Positions 38,031 to 48,752 of a DNA stretch of 64,000 nucleotides are shown here, piece by piece. Origin of the DNA: Gonocerus acuteangulatus (taxonomy: Eukaryota > Arthropoda > Insecta > Hemiptera > Coreidae); NCBI GenBank assembly GCA_946811695.1, contig OX328125.1, positions 94,726,260-94,790,259 on the forward strand, written 5' to 3'. Every line of letters begins with the position of its first letter. The first letter of the stretch is position 1. The translations under genes and the position numbers were made by a program. The notes below the pieces were generated by a model. It was not told where the DNA came from, ran no database searches, and saw only the letters and a program-made list of their open reading frames with translations.

Positions 38031-38090
<60 letters not shown>
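38030..38090. repeat. (TA)n microsatellite
   Basis: TA run ending next to CACATGTATA and the pogo-type end at 38101. Confidence 0.95.
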
Positions 38091-38095
<5 letters not shown>

Positions 38096-38100
38096 GTATA

Positions 38101-38484
38101 CAGTCGACCCCCTAATCCGGCGTGCTAGGGACCAGGGTACATTCGGATTAGAAAAAACTCCGGATTAGAGAATTCAGATAGAAACGGTCACTTATGTATT
38201 TAAAAAAAACCTTTTTATTTGAGGATATAATAGTATGTACCATTTTTAATTTTGCTTCTGGATATGCCAAGTAAAATTTAGTAGAAACATTTATTTTCTT
38301 TGTAGAAACACAAGTTCCAGCCTCTAAAACGAAACAAATATGCCTTCTGTGAGTTGCATCCAATGAAATATCACGAACAAAAGTTTGGCTAGCTAGAAAG
38401 AGGTTTTCTCCGTAGAGTTCCGAGTTCCGTCACCCATTCCTCTTGGAGACTGCCGGATTAGAGAGAACGCCAGATAAGGGATGT
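38101..38484. mobile_element. pogo/Tigger-type MITE, copy 1
   Basis: The left end CAGTCGACCCCCTAATCCGG is preceded by TA and has the form of pogo/Tigger termini. The right end, CCAGATAAGGGATG, is degraded and abuts the RTE tail. The interior shares ACACAAGTTCC, GCCTCTAAAACGAAAC and TTTGGCTAGCTAG with the copy at 57075-57432, proving a family. No transposase frame. Confidence 0.7.
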
Positions 38485-38951
38485 AATAATAATAATAAAA
38501 ATAGCTTTATGGTGTTAGTGACCCAAGCAGTCGAAGCACCTTAAAAAAAAAAAAAAAATAAAAAAAATAGCTTTATTAACATCATTTCTGACAAAAGCCT
38601 CTCCTTACGGAGGAAATAGATAACAGCTGAATATATTCAAATAAGTAGTAATATTTCTTACATAAATAATAATAATCTTCTTAAAATCAGTTCTATTTAC
38701 AATTTATTTACAACTCTTGTCCACCACACTCTGTCTCTTGCAACTATCCACCAGTTATTTCCAACTTTTCTGACTATTTCATCTCTCCATCTTGTTCTCT
38801 GCCGGCCAACTCCTCTGGCATATTCCCTGGGGGTCCACTCCGTTGCTGCCTTGGTCCATCGGAAAGTTGCGAGGAGCCTGAGTCAAGAAGCCCGTCGGTT
38901 AAAATGGAGATGGGCAGGACACGTCGTTAGGATGAGTGACGAGAGTAAGGG
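38480..38951 (-). pseudogene. RTE-type LINE 3' fragment with 5' inversion
   Basis: The minus strand from 38861 downward encodes RWTKAATEWTPREYARGVGR, QRTRWRDEIV and GNNWWIVARDR, the C terminus of RTE-family polyproteins. The plus strand from 38860 to 38951 encodes RRLKWRWAGHVVRMSDES, which in the intact protein lies immediately before that segment. The two parts therefore meet head to head, as produced by twin priming during LINE insertion. The 3' UTR runs to (TAA)n at about 38484. A SINE fragment interrupts it at 38511. Confidence 0.8.
38511..38562 (+). mobile_element. SINE-3 tail inserted in the RTE 3' UTR
   Basis: GGTGTTAGTGACCCAAGCAG then TCGAAGCACC and an A-rich tail. It is flanked by the 14-bp duplication AAAAATAGCTTTAT (38497-38510 and 38563-38576), so this is a retroposition event younger than the RTE copy. 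Confidence 0.75.
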
Positions 38952-38959
38952 ATATATAT

Positions 38960-39128
38960 ATATAACTGGCAATCTGCCACAGATGATATAATGATGTTCC
39001 GTTACGGTTCGTTTTGTTGAATATCTCATTTTTCAAAAGTGAGGATTTTTGACAATTCAACCTTGTGTAATAGTTTCGAACCCGTAGCCTCCGAAGTGCA
39101 AGTCGGACAGACAGACAGACAAACAGCT

Positions 39129-39176
<48 letters not shown>

Positions 39177-39180
39177 GGAA
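38960..39180 (+). repeat. Unclassified sequence ending in a (TA)n tract
   Basis: GTCGGACAGACAGACAGACA then AACAGCTAAATTA leads into TA repeats at 39136-39172, the same GACAGACA-to-TA junction style seen in Rep-A (AGAGAGCGAACAGACAAATA). Only this copy is seen. Confidence 0.4.
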
Positions 39181-39504
39181 GGTGTTCAACTTTTGACCAC
39201 TTTGCAAAATTGAATTTTTATTAGCTTGAATATTAATGCTAAATTCATCTTTTTTATTTCATTGTAATTTGTATTCTATTGTTTATCATAGTTAATTTTT
39301 TCAAGGTTCTAGCTTTACATTTAATATTTTTTATAATTTTTTAAAAAAATAATCGTACAGTGGTAGTTGTACATTCAGTAATATTGTAATTAATTGTAAG
39401 TTTAATAAATACACGACAAGGATGTAAGCATAATAAAAAAGCTATTATTGATATTATGTTATGCTTAATATGCTGAAAAATACAGTCCAATCGATAAATA
39501 TTTT

Positions 39505-40082
39505 AACTGTAAGCAGATCCACTGGCAATATTAGGGCATGGAAGTTTAGCCACAATGTCTTAAACATCAATATCATACAAATTTTGTTTTTTTAAATATT
39601 GGATCTTAAGCATTGGACATTTAATACCACAGATCTCTGCGACTAAATATGTAATAGTCTTTTTACTTTTATTTTTAACGAGTCTAAAATTTCCTTTTTT
39701 CAAATAATATTTTTCAAATTGTTGCTAGTCATCTACAAAACTTGCGACATTTATCATACAGATTAACGTCACTTTCTCCTGAAGAAATATCGGTGTCAAT
39801 ATCAGAATTTGATCTGTCATTAGAATAATTTACTTTTTATTAACCACTTTTTTAGGAAGGGGTTTATTTGTATGCGGTGTCTTACGTTTAGGGTGTTGCT
39901 TTCGTTTTTTTTTTTCACCTTCAATAATTAGCTTTTCAGGATTATCTGTCAGGATACGAGGTTTACCTTTAGGCCGGCCCCTATTTGAAATTTTCCTTGC
40001 CTCCGCTTTTCGATGAGGTCTTACAACTTCATGTGGAACGACAAGGGGCGATAGGTTCGAACTGCTACACTGAGGATTGATG
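39505..40082 (-). pseudogene. Degraded pogo-family transposase C-terminal region
   Basis: The minus strand from 40080 encodes PHEVVRPHRKAEARKISNRG and then RPKGKPRILTDNPEK. This is the basic linker (KxGPRKxxxRGRxKGKxRILTDTPEK-like) found after the DDE domain in many insect pogo-type transposases. Further on, in other frames, come a Ser/Asp-rich stretch (SNSDIDTDISSGESDV), then LVKNKSKKTITYLVAEICG and DIVAKLPCP, which resemble the C-terminal region of the same proteins. Several stops and frameshifts are present. The catalytic core and ends are missing. Confidence 0.65.
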
Positions 40083-40269
40083 AAGTCAGTTTGAACTTAT
40101 TTCATTTATTATTTTTTAAATTCTTTGAACAATTGAAGCAACCAATATTAATTTTTTTTTTTTTTTTTTTAAATTTGTAGCAGAAATTACTTTGTCAAAT
40201 GATTTCCATCTAAAAAGACATAATACAAAAAATGCTATGAGGCAAAACGTCATCAATAAATAACTTACA

Positions 40270-40599
40270 TTTTTATGATAGAAATAGATAAGTATTTTTA
40301 TGATAGAAATAGATAAGTATTTTTATGATAGAAATAGATAAGTATTTTTATGATAGAAATAGATAAGTATTTTTATGATAGAAATAGATAAGTATTTTTA
40401 TGATAGAAATAGATAAGTATTTTTATGATAGAAATAGATAAGTATTTTTATGATAGAAATAGATAAGTATTTTTATGATAGAAATAGATAAGTATTTTTA
40501 TGATAGAAATAGATAAGTATTTTTATGATAGAAATAGATAAGTATTTTTATGATAGAAATAGATAAGTATTTTTATGATAGAAATAGATAAGTATTTTT
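40270..40599. repeat. 25-bp minisatellite, 13 copies
   Basis: The unit TTTTTATGATAGAAATAGAT + AAGTA repeats 13 times with an exact 25-bp period (the same base at 40275 and 40575) and essentially no divergence between units. This implies recent expansion or ongoing homogenisation. Confidence 0.97.
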
Positions 40600-42005
40600 G
40601 CAAGAATACTCTTTGACGTTAATTATCGAAAGTAGATTACACAAGCCCTCTAGTGAAGGAGCTAAACACTAATTACTCCAAAATGTATAAAATGTTGCTA
40701 TGTGCATGTAATTCTCAGTGACTCTGAATAGATCGGTAGGTATTTCTTTTTTTTTTTATTTATTTTTTTTTTTTTTTTTATTTTTGTGTTAACGCTTTAT
40801 AGCGATGTACACCTTACATTTTTTTAATATATATATTACATTATTGTCTACATGTTAACATTGTGTATATATCATTACATTATATTATATTACATTATTG
40901 TCTATATATTTATATCGTTTATACATTATTACATTATATTAAATTACATAATTGTCTATACTTACATCATTTATATATTACTACATTATATTAAGTTATT
41001 GTCCATATATGTACATTCTATATAACTAAGGCCTAATACAATTAATATTACAATAAATACTATATACATATACAGTTATGTTAATTAGTACATATATACA
41101 ATCCTAGGAATTTCAATTCTACGTATAAATCTAATTATACAGCCAACTGATCTAATTCAAGGTTAGTTGTTTATCATCAAAGCAAAGCCGATTCAAAAAA
41201 TTATGCTGGATTTAGAAATGGTGCAACCTGTTGGGCGGGGGGAAAAAAATGTCTTCTTTTGGAAGAGCTGTTTGGTCCACCTTGATGTTCTTTCTATTTT
41301 ACTTTATATTTTGTCAAATGTGTTGGTGTCTTTTAGGCGTGAGAGTATCTTCTCAAAATGAGGGCTGCCCATCTCCAAGGAGTTCTGTCATGTCGTGAGG
41401 AGTTTCTCTCATGTCGGTATTTCTGTTGAAATAAGAAGATAATGAATGATAGATATATAGTGTTGAGAATGTTTGTTGAGAGTGAGAAGAAGCAGAAAGT
41501 GAAACGTACCTATAAGAGTGAGGTGAATAACCCAGCCTACATTCACTACTCCAATAGTCCTATAGATCACTTTCACCTACCTACATTCGCACAGCTAGGG
41601 TTACCAACCTCATAAAGGAAGAGCTGGATTATTTATCAATACCAGCAAGACAATAGTACTGTTTTATCACTTCTGCAGCCGTCATGTGAACGGCGAATGT
41701 TCTTGAGGATTCCCTCACAAATCGTCACTGTGTTGGGTAATGCGTAGAAATGATTTCAAATGCAAGATTATAAAATGTATATAGCTTTTTTTTTATAATT
41801 TTTGTACAGAATAAATAAAAGGTTTTCATTCCAAGTTTATTGAAAACGATGAGAAGGCCTGGTGTGCTAAAGCGTGGGCACTACGCGCCCTAGCACATGA
41901 ATAGATGAAAAAACACATAATTCTGGGACATTTTAGCCCCATAAGAATAACAAATACATTTAAATTTAAGAACATTAAATACATTTTTAATACATTTTTA
42001 ATTAA
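40600..42005. other. No recognised gene
   Basis: T-rich tract (40749-40782), then very AT-rich DNA to 41120, then a patch without motifs (41160-41760). GTTAACGCTTTATAGCGATG at about 40788 resembles the LINE/SINE 'TTAGCGCC' tails but is too diverged to call. Confidence 0.4.
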
Positions 42006-42006
42006 G

Positions 42007-42105
42007 AAAATCTATCTTCAAAACTTAAATAATAAAATTACACAAACTTAACTTATATATATAAGTTAAGTTTGTGTAATTTTATTATTTAAGTTTTGAA
42101 GATAG

Positions 42106-42110
<5 letters not shown>
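42007..42110. repeat. Perfect 104-bp palindrome
   Basis: AAAATCTATCTTCAAAACTT and the following bases are exactly mirrored through the centre ACTTATATATATAAGT (centre 42058.5) to AAGTTTTGAAGATAGATTTT at the right. No spacer and no mismatch. (TA)n and (GATA)n follow directly. Confidence 0.95.
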
Positions 42111-42165
<55 letters not shown>

Positions 42166-42182
42166 TAGATAGATAGATAGAT
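42111..42182. repeat. (TA)n followed by (GATA)n
   Basis: TA run to about 42162, then ATAGATAGATAGATAGATAG. Confidence 0.95.
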
Positions 42183-42716
42183 ATTTGATTGTTGAGCTTC
42201 GCAACATTGGCGACAAACTCATTTTATGTTTGTTGTGTTTATGTCAAGAAGAAAGAAAAAGAAAAGATAAATGAATAAATTAAGAACTTAAATGTTAACA
42301 AAACGTGAAAAAGATCATAAAGTAAAAAAGAAACAAAAAAAAAACAGAACAAATAGTAACACTAAAGTAATAATTAGATGCAAACATAAAATTTTGGAAT
42401 AGTGGATGTGAAAGTTAAGCAAACTATTTACTGCTTGGTGTGTAAATGTGCGTTTTTCAAATGATTGAGTGGTGTATGGATGTGTGGGCTACCTTCTGTC
42501 AATAAGTCGTGTGGCATATTTATGTTAATGAGTTGCCTGCAGTTTGTGAGTATATGTTTAACTGTAAGAGTCTCATTGCAGTACTTACAAGTTGGTATGT
42601 CCTTTCTTTCTAGTAAGTAGGAATGGGTAAGTAGAGTGTGTCCAATTCGAAGCTTGGTTAAAATAATATCATCTCGTCGAGAGAAGTGTTCCTTTGACCA
42701 GGCTTTCGTTGTATTT
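42183..42716 (-). pseudogene. LINE C-terminal tail and 3' UTR, minus strand
   Basis: The minus strand at 42716-42430 encodes KLRIGHTLLTHSYLLERKD, then CKYCNETLTVKHILTNC (Cys-x2-Cys-x8-His-x4-Cys), the same C-terminal signature as at 3249-3625 but a distinct copy. The 3' UTR continues to about 42183 (TTGAGCTTCGCAACATTGGC on the plus strand). The copy is 5' truncated at 42716. Confidence 0.8.
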
Positions 42717-42849
42717 TTAATTTCTCAACTTAACTAATAAAATAATTAAATAGCTCAACATATTGAACATGAATGGAAATGAATGTAAAATATGAGGGAA
42801 TAATAACGGAGGAGAAATTATAACAAGTAACGGAAAAGAATTTCAAATA

Positions 42850-43115
42850 AATTTTATTCATTTATTAAATTTGTTTCTATCGCTTAGGACCATTGCTAGT
42901 TGTCAACCAGAGGCAAAAGTTAAAATATTTGATAATTAAATGATAATGAACAGATAAAAAGGAATAAAGATTAATGTAAAATGATGCTAGAATAAGTAAT
43001 AATAGCAATTATAATAATAGTAAAATATTAATAATTTATAATAATAATTATAATGACTAACACAAATATAAAAAAATATTGGATAATAAATAATATATGT
43101 CATAATAATCTTAAT
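42850..43115 (-). repeat. Dispersed AT-rich repeat (copy 2)
   Basis: Same family as 25565-25830. It shares the CTTAGGACCATTGCTAGTTG segment and the downstream ATAATAATAG-rich blocks in the same order. Confidence 0.55.
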
Positions 43116-43320
43116 GAAAATTAGTATAAAAAAATAAATACAAGTTATAATTTCGAAAATAAGTCGGTTCTTCTTATGAATTTGACGAGTTTTTTTTATG
43201 TTCTCTTAATTTTCCCCTAGAATATGTTCGATTGAACACCAAATAAATGCCTATAAAAAATATATATACATTTCTCAATCGAAAAAATGTATAAATATTT
43301 CGTTCATAGGTTCATTTGCA

Positions 43321-43450
43321 CTATAAATAACGGCTTTTCTTTGGAAAAAAGAAAAACCATCAGCTCTATCCTGGTTATAAAACGGTGGTGTCCTCTAGAA
43401 AATACGCCCGAAAATTTGTGTTATGTGTAACTCGACGTTCGAAAATTTTT
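43321..43450 (+). repeat. SINE-1 body fragment
   Basis: CTTTTCTTTGGAAAAAAGAA, CTATCCTGGTTATAAAACGG and ACTCGACGTTCGAAAATTTT correspond to the SINE-1 body and tail. The tRNA head is missing. A second tail type (AAGGCACTTCAACCTCTAGG, GTCATTGGTGCC) follows at 43463-43494. Confidence 0.55.
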
Positions 43451-43616
43451 TTTTTCTTTATAAGGCACTTCAACCTCTAGGGTCATTGGTGCCTATGTAT
43501 AGAAAGAATGTACTTCTGGATCAAAATATTTAACCAAATCATTGTATATTTATTAAGAAGCTAATGTAAAGATTAAAAAAGGTTAAACAATTCTAAAATA
43601 AATGTATTGTAAACGT

Positions 43617-46174
43617 ACACACTCTGGATAACACGCGGAGAAACAGCCCCACACACACACGCATACAGACTGGTACACACTCTGGATAACACAAGGAGAA
43701 ACAGCCCCACACACATACACATACAGACTGGTACACACTCTGGATAACACGCGGAGAAACAGCCCCACACACACACACATACAGACTGGTACACACTCTG
43801 GATAACACGCGGAGAAACAGCCCTACACACACACGCATACAGACTGGTACACACTCTGGATAACACGCGGAGAAACAGCCCCACACACACACGCATACAG
43901 ACTGGCACACACTCTGGATAACACAAGGAGAAACAGCCCCACACACACACACATACAGACTGGTACACACTCTGGATAACACGCGGAGAAACAGCCCCAC
44001 ACACACACACATACAGACTGGCACACACTCTGGATAACACGCGGAGAAACAGCCCTACACACACACGCATACAGACTGGTACACACTCTGGATAACACAA
44101 GGAGAAACAGCCCCACACACACACGCATACAGACTGGTACACACTCTGGATAACACGCGGAGAAACAGCCCCACACACACACGCATACAGACTGGTACAC
44201 ACTCTGGATAACACAAGGAGAAACAGCCCCACACACACACGCATACAGACTGGCACACACTCTGGATAACACGCGGAGAAACAGCCCCACACACACACAC
44301 ATACAGACTGGTACACACTCTGGATAACACAAGGAGAAACAGCCCCACACACACACGCATACAGACTGGTACACACTCTGGATAACACGCGGAGAAACAG
44401 CCCCACACACACACGCATACAGACTGGTACACACTCTGGATAACACGCGGAGAAACAGCCCCACACACACACGCATACAGACTGGTACACACTCTGGATA
44501 ACACAAGGAGAAACAGCCCCACACACACACGCATACAGACTGGTACACACTCTGGATAACACGCGGAGAAACAGCCCCACACACACACACGCATACAGAC
44601 TGGTACACACTCTGGATAACACAAGGAGAAACAGCCCCACACACACACGCATACAGACTGGTACACACTCTGGATAACACGCGGAGAAACAGCCCCACAC
44701 ACACACGCATACAGACTGGTACACACTCTGGATAACACGCGGAGAAACAGCCCCACACACACACGCATACAGACTGGTACACACTCTGGATAACACGCGG
44801 AGAAACAGCCCCACACACACACGCATACAGACTGGTACACACTCTGGATAACACGCGGAGAAACAGCCCCACACACACACGCATACAGACTGGCACACAC
44901 TCTGGATAACACAAGGAGAAACAGCCCCACACACACACGCATACAGACTGGTACACACTCTGGATAACACGCGGAGAAACAGCCCCACACACACACGCAT
45001 ACAGACTGGTACACACTCTGGATAACACGCGGAGAAACAGCCCCACACACACACGCATACAGACTGGCACACACTCTGGATAACACAAGGAGAAACAGCC
45101 CCACACACACACGCATACAGACTGGTACACACTCTGGATAACACGCGGAGAAACAGCCCCACACACACACGCATACAGACTGGTACACACTCTGGATAAC
45201 ACGCGGAGAAACAGCCCCACACACACACGCATACAGACTGGCACACACTCTGGATAACACGCGGAGAAACAGCCCCACACACACACGCATACAGACTGGT
45301 ACACACTCTGGATAACACAAGGAGAAACAGCCCCACACACACACGCATACAGACTGGTACACACTCTGGATAACACGCGGAGAAACAGCCCCACACACAC
45401 ACGCATACAGACTGGTACACACTCTGGATAACACGCGGAGAAACAGCCCCACACACACACGCATACAGACTGGCACACACTCTGGATAACACGCGGAGAA
45501 ACAGCCCCACACACACACGCATACAGACTGGTACACACTCTGGATAACACAAGGAGAAACAGCCCCACACACACACGCATACAGACTGGTACACACTCTG
45601 GATAACACGCGGAGAAACAGCCCCACACACACACGCATACAGACTGGTACACACTCTGGATAACACGCGGAGAAACAGCCCCACACACACACGCATACAG
45701 ACTGGTACACACTCTGGATAACACAAGGAGAAACAGCCCCACACACACACGCATACAGACTGGTACACACTCTGGATAACACGCGGAGAAACAGCCCCAC
45801 ACACACACGCAAACAGACTGGTACACACTCTGGATAACACGCGGAGAAACAGCCCCACACACACACGCATACAGACTGGTACACACTCTGGATAACACGC
45901 GGAGAAACAGCCCCACACACACACGCATACAGACTGGCACACACTCTGGATAACACGCGGAGAAACAGCCCCACACACACACGCATACAGACTGGTACAC
46001 ACTCTGGATAACACAAGGAGAAACAGCCCCACACACACACGCATACAGACTGGTACACACTCTGGATAACACGCGGAGAAACAGCCCCACACACACACGC
46101 ATACAGACTGGTACACACTCTGGATAACACGCGGAGAAACAGCCCCACACACACACGCATACAGACTGGCACAC
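43617..46174. repeat. 58-bp minisatellite, about 44 copies
   Basis: The unit starts ACACACTCTGGATAACACGC and runs through GGAGAAACAGCC, a CA-rich part and CATACAGACTGG. Two main variants differ at ACACGCGG versus ACACAAGG, with minor variants at GGT/GGC and CGCAT/ACAT. One unit has an extra AC (near 44580). In units 27-30, 31-34 and 39-42 the variants recur in the same four-unit order (GC-ggt, GC-ggc, GC-ggt, AA-ggt), a higher-order repeat. The three long minus-strand frames over it exist because the unit has no stop in any minus frame and 58 is not a multiple of 3. Confidence 0.97.
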
Positions 46175-46357
46175 TCAACTATCTTCTAATTTTACTTCCT
46201 TTATTAATTTTAATTATCATTTGTATTTTTGTAAACAGATATTTAGCTCTAAGAAAAGTCCAATATTTCATACTTGAATATTCAATAAATCGAATATTTA
46301 ATAAATAATGCGGTGAAAAATGGAGATGCCATGACGAAACCCCCTTAAAAGTGGCTC

Positions 46358-46360
<3 letters not shown>

Positions 46361-46391
<31 letters not shown>
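46361..46391. repeat. Poly(A) run
   Basis: About 31 consecutive A with a following AGAAATG. It could be a retroposed tail. No body was identified upstream. Confidence 0.9.
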
Positions 46392-46427
46392 GAAATGTTT
46401 TTGCAGAGAAATCTATTATCAATATTG

Positions 46428-46622
46428 GAGGCCCAGTGGCTGTTTGTGTTAAGGCATGAGCACTTAACACTACGTGCCAAGGGGCGTGGGTTCGATTCCT
46501 ACTATGGGTGCTGGCAATTCTTTAGAAAAAATAAAAGGCATCACCCCTATCCTGGCTAGAAAAGAGTGGAAACCTATAGATAACCCGTCCTAAAATGCTG
46601 AGTTTAAATAAATAAATAAATG
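46428..46622 (+). mobile_element. SINE-1, full-length
   Basis: The head GGCCCAGTGGCTGTTTGTGT with TAAGGC (box A) and GTGGGTTCGATTCCTACTAT (box B). The body includes CCTATCCTGGCTAGAAAAGA and CTATAGATAACCCGTCC. The tail is TTTAAATAAATAAATAAAT. It is one of the most complete copies here. Confidence 0.85.
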
Positions 46623-46685
46623 ACCAATATAACTAATACGCTGGAATTACTTAAACTTAGAGTGTTTCCTTATAATGCTTACAAC

Positions 46686-47216
46686 CAGTGTTGGGCAAAA
46701 CTAACGTTAGTAATCTAAACTAACGTTAGTTTTCTCTAACTAAAACTAAACTAATGTTGTATTTTTAGTTTTAGTTTTAGATTTGTATAATTATTAATCA
46801 TATGGACTCCGTTTTTAGTATGGTAATTAGTTTAGTTTAGTAATAGAGACCTAAATTTGTGATTTTAGTTTTTAGTTAACTAATTTAGTTTATCAAAGAA
46901 CATATGTTTTCAAATTACGAGAAAAGGTCACAATTTCTTATTCATAAGCAAGTTCTATTAGTTTTAATAATTTACTTAAGTATCGAAATAACATATGATT
47001 TATATTAATTCATGTTATTTTAGTAAAACTAAACTAAAGCTTTAATTTAGTTTTTAGTCAATTCCCAAAGATTTAGTTTTAGTTTTAGTTTAGTTAAAAT
47101 CCATTAATTAGTAAAATTTTAGTTTTAGTTTGCAATTTTGAGTTTAGTTTTAGTTTATTCCAAAAAGTGAATTTAGTTTTAATTTTAGTTTTAGTTTTTA
47201 GTTTTGCCCAACATTG
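46686..47216. mobile_element. hAT-type MITE with exact 8-bp target duplication
   Basis: The ends CAGTGTTGGGCAAAAC and GTTTTGCCCAACATTG are inverted (one mismatch). They are flanked by the identical octamer CTTACAAC at 46678-46685 and 47217-47224. An 8-bp duplication and a CAG-start are hAT hallmarks. The interior is built of degenerate TTTTAGTTTTAG / CTAAAACTAAA repeats arranged inversely toward each end, as in subterminal transposase-binding arrays. No frame. Length 531 bp. Confidence 0.9.
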
Positions 47217-47224
47217 CTTACAAC

Positions 47225-47670
47225 AGGTGTGATTTAGAAATTTTAGAATAAACACTTCTAATACATTGCGAATTATATTTTTCGAACCAACGACATAGCA
47301 ATTATATATATTTTTTTTTTTTTGGTAGAAATCATAACTAAACCTGAATAATAATACTACATAGTATCATGACGAATAATCAATATGCAATGATATGATG
47401 TTGGGACTCCATTAGAAGGAATTGTAGAAGTTTGGATGGTGAACTATTTCTGTGGAAAATTTCAAATCTACTTATGAGGGATAAAAATTTTGATATGTTG
47501 TATACATTTAGTAATAAGATAGAAGTCAATGCTCACTTGAAAAATGTGTGAAACCTGTTGGAACACAGTTACTTGTTGCAGCTCGAATCTACAGCTCAGT
47601 AGGAACGTGCTCAATAAACTAAGGCCCTTCAATAGGGACTTTTCTTTTATATACCAACGAAACATATAAT
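47225..47670. other. No recognisable feature
   Basis: AT-rich DNA with no supported gene. Confidence 0.45.
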
Positions 47671-47672
47671 AT

Positions 47673-47772
47673 ATAGCTGTTACCCAGTGTGCCATGCTAC
47701 ACCTACTTTCTGCCTATGACCCAAACAGGCATACGGACAAACAGACAGACACTTGATTTTTATATATATAGA
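47673..47772 (-). mobile_element. 100-bp deleted Helitron-like element
   Basis: On the minus strand it starts TCTATATATATAAAAATCAA then GTGTCTGTCTG and ends GCACACTGGGTAACAGCTAT. The last base differs from the CTAG consensus kept at 13979-13982. The 3' 50 bp (CAGAAAGTAGGTGTAG...) match the 3' end of the element at 13405-13982. The internal region has been lost, leaving the two termini fused. Confidence 0.7.
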
Positions 47773-47779
47773 TTGAAGG

Positions 47780-48283
47780 GTACCGAAAGACGTTTCAAAT
47801 TACGGGTGAGGTGTAGATGAAAGATTTCTAATTAAAGGCTGGATGTCAAAATTACGAAGGACTAATTGAATGCTGACAGGTTAATCTTGTCCGTCGAGGA
47901 AGGGAAGATTTGCCCAGAATCAGACAAAGAAGATGCAAATGAAGCTGGGAGGTAGTTAAGGAGTGCTTAGTGATTTCTCCTCAATTTAGTAGCTTAGCGT
48001 CAAATCCTTTATATCCTATTGTCAAAGTTTTCAATCGTGTTATCAGTCCTGCGGTGATGCGGGATATTCATCAACTCTCTCACCACTGATAAATTTGAAT
48101 AATTTAATATCAAGTTTTATATTGTATCATAACCGTGGCATATTCTCTTTGTCTGAATCCTTTCGCATACTGAGGAGATCACAGTCCTCCATCAATTCCT
48201 TGCCAAGTTGTCACCCATGGACATACTCTGACATTGCGATAGGAGTGCTCTATTCTATTCTATCAAAGTTTCTTAGATATTAA
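47780..48283. other. No recognised gene
   Basis: Mixed composition with a GC-richer patch at 47880-47970. No motif recognised. Ends at the TTAA (48280-48283) of the next element. Confidence 0.35.
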
Positions 48284-48448
48284 CCCTCATCTATAAACGT
48301 ACGGGTCGTATCCGACCCACAACGTAGGAAAACTGCGCATATCTCCTCATACCCGCACTGGAACTTCAAAGGGCTTCAGGTACCCTCTCAGTCAATCCCG
48401 CGTAAGCCACGGAACACGTTTACGTCTGTCAGGTAAGAATTATATTTT

Positions 48449-48567
48449 AGCACTTTCCTCCGAAGGAAAGTAGCTATTGAGGTTGCACTCATGACGGAAT
48501 TTTTTAAAAAATTCTTCAAATCTTTATCGATCCTACCTAGTAGACACCGAAAATGTCTCCCGTTCAA

Positions 48568-48627
<60 letters not shown>

Positions 48628-48690
48628 ACACATGCATATATATAGATATATATGTATATATATATATATCTATATATATATACACATATG

Positions 48691-48752
<62 letters not shown>

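Noticed and set aside
40270..46174. CRISPR-like array of direct repeats
   Set aside because: The units at 40270-40599 and 43617-46174 are contiguous tandem repeats with no unique spacers, and the genome is eukaryotic.
43573..46178. Long minus-strand reading frames (859, 783 and 707 codons) with Cys-rich repeats
   Set aside because: All three arise from one 58-bp minisatellite that lacks stops in every minus frame. There is no signal peptide, no non-repeat domain and no codon bias, and frames of equal quality overlap.
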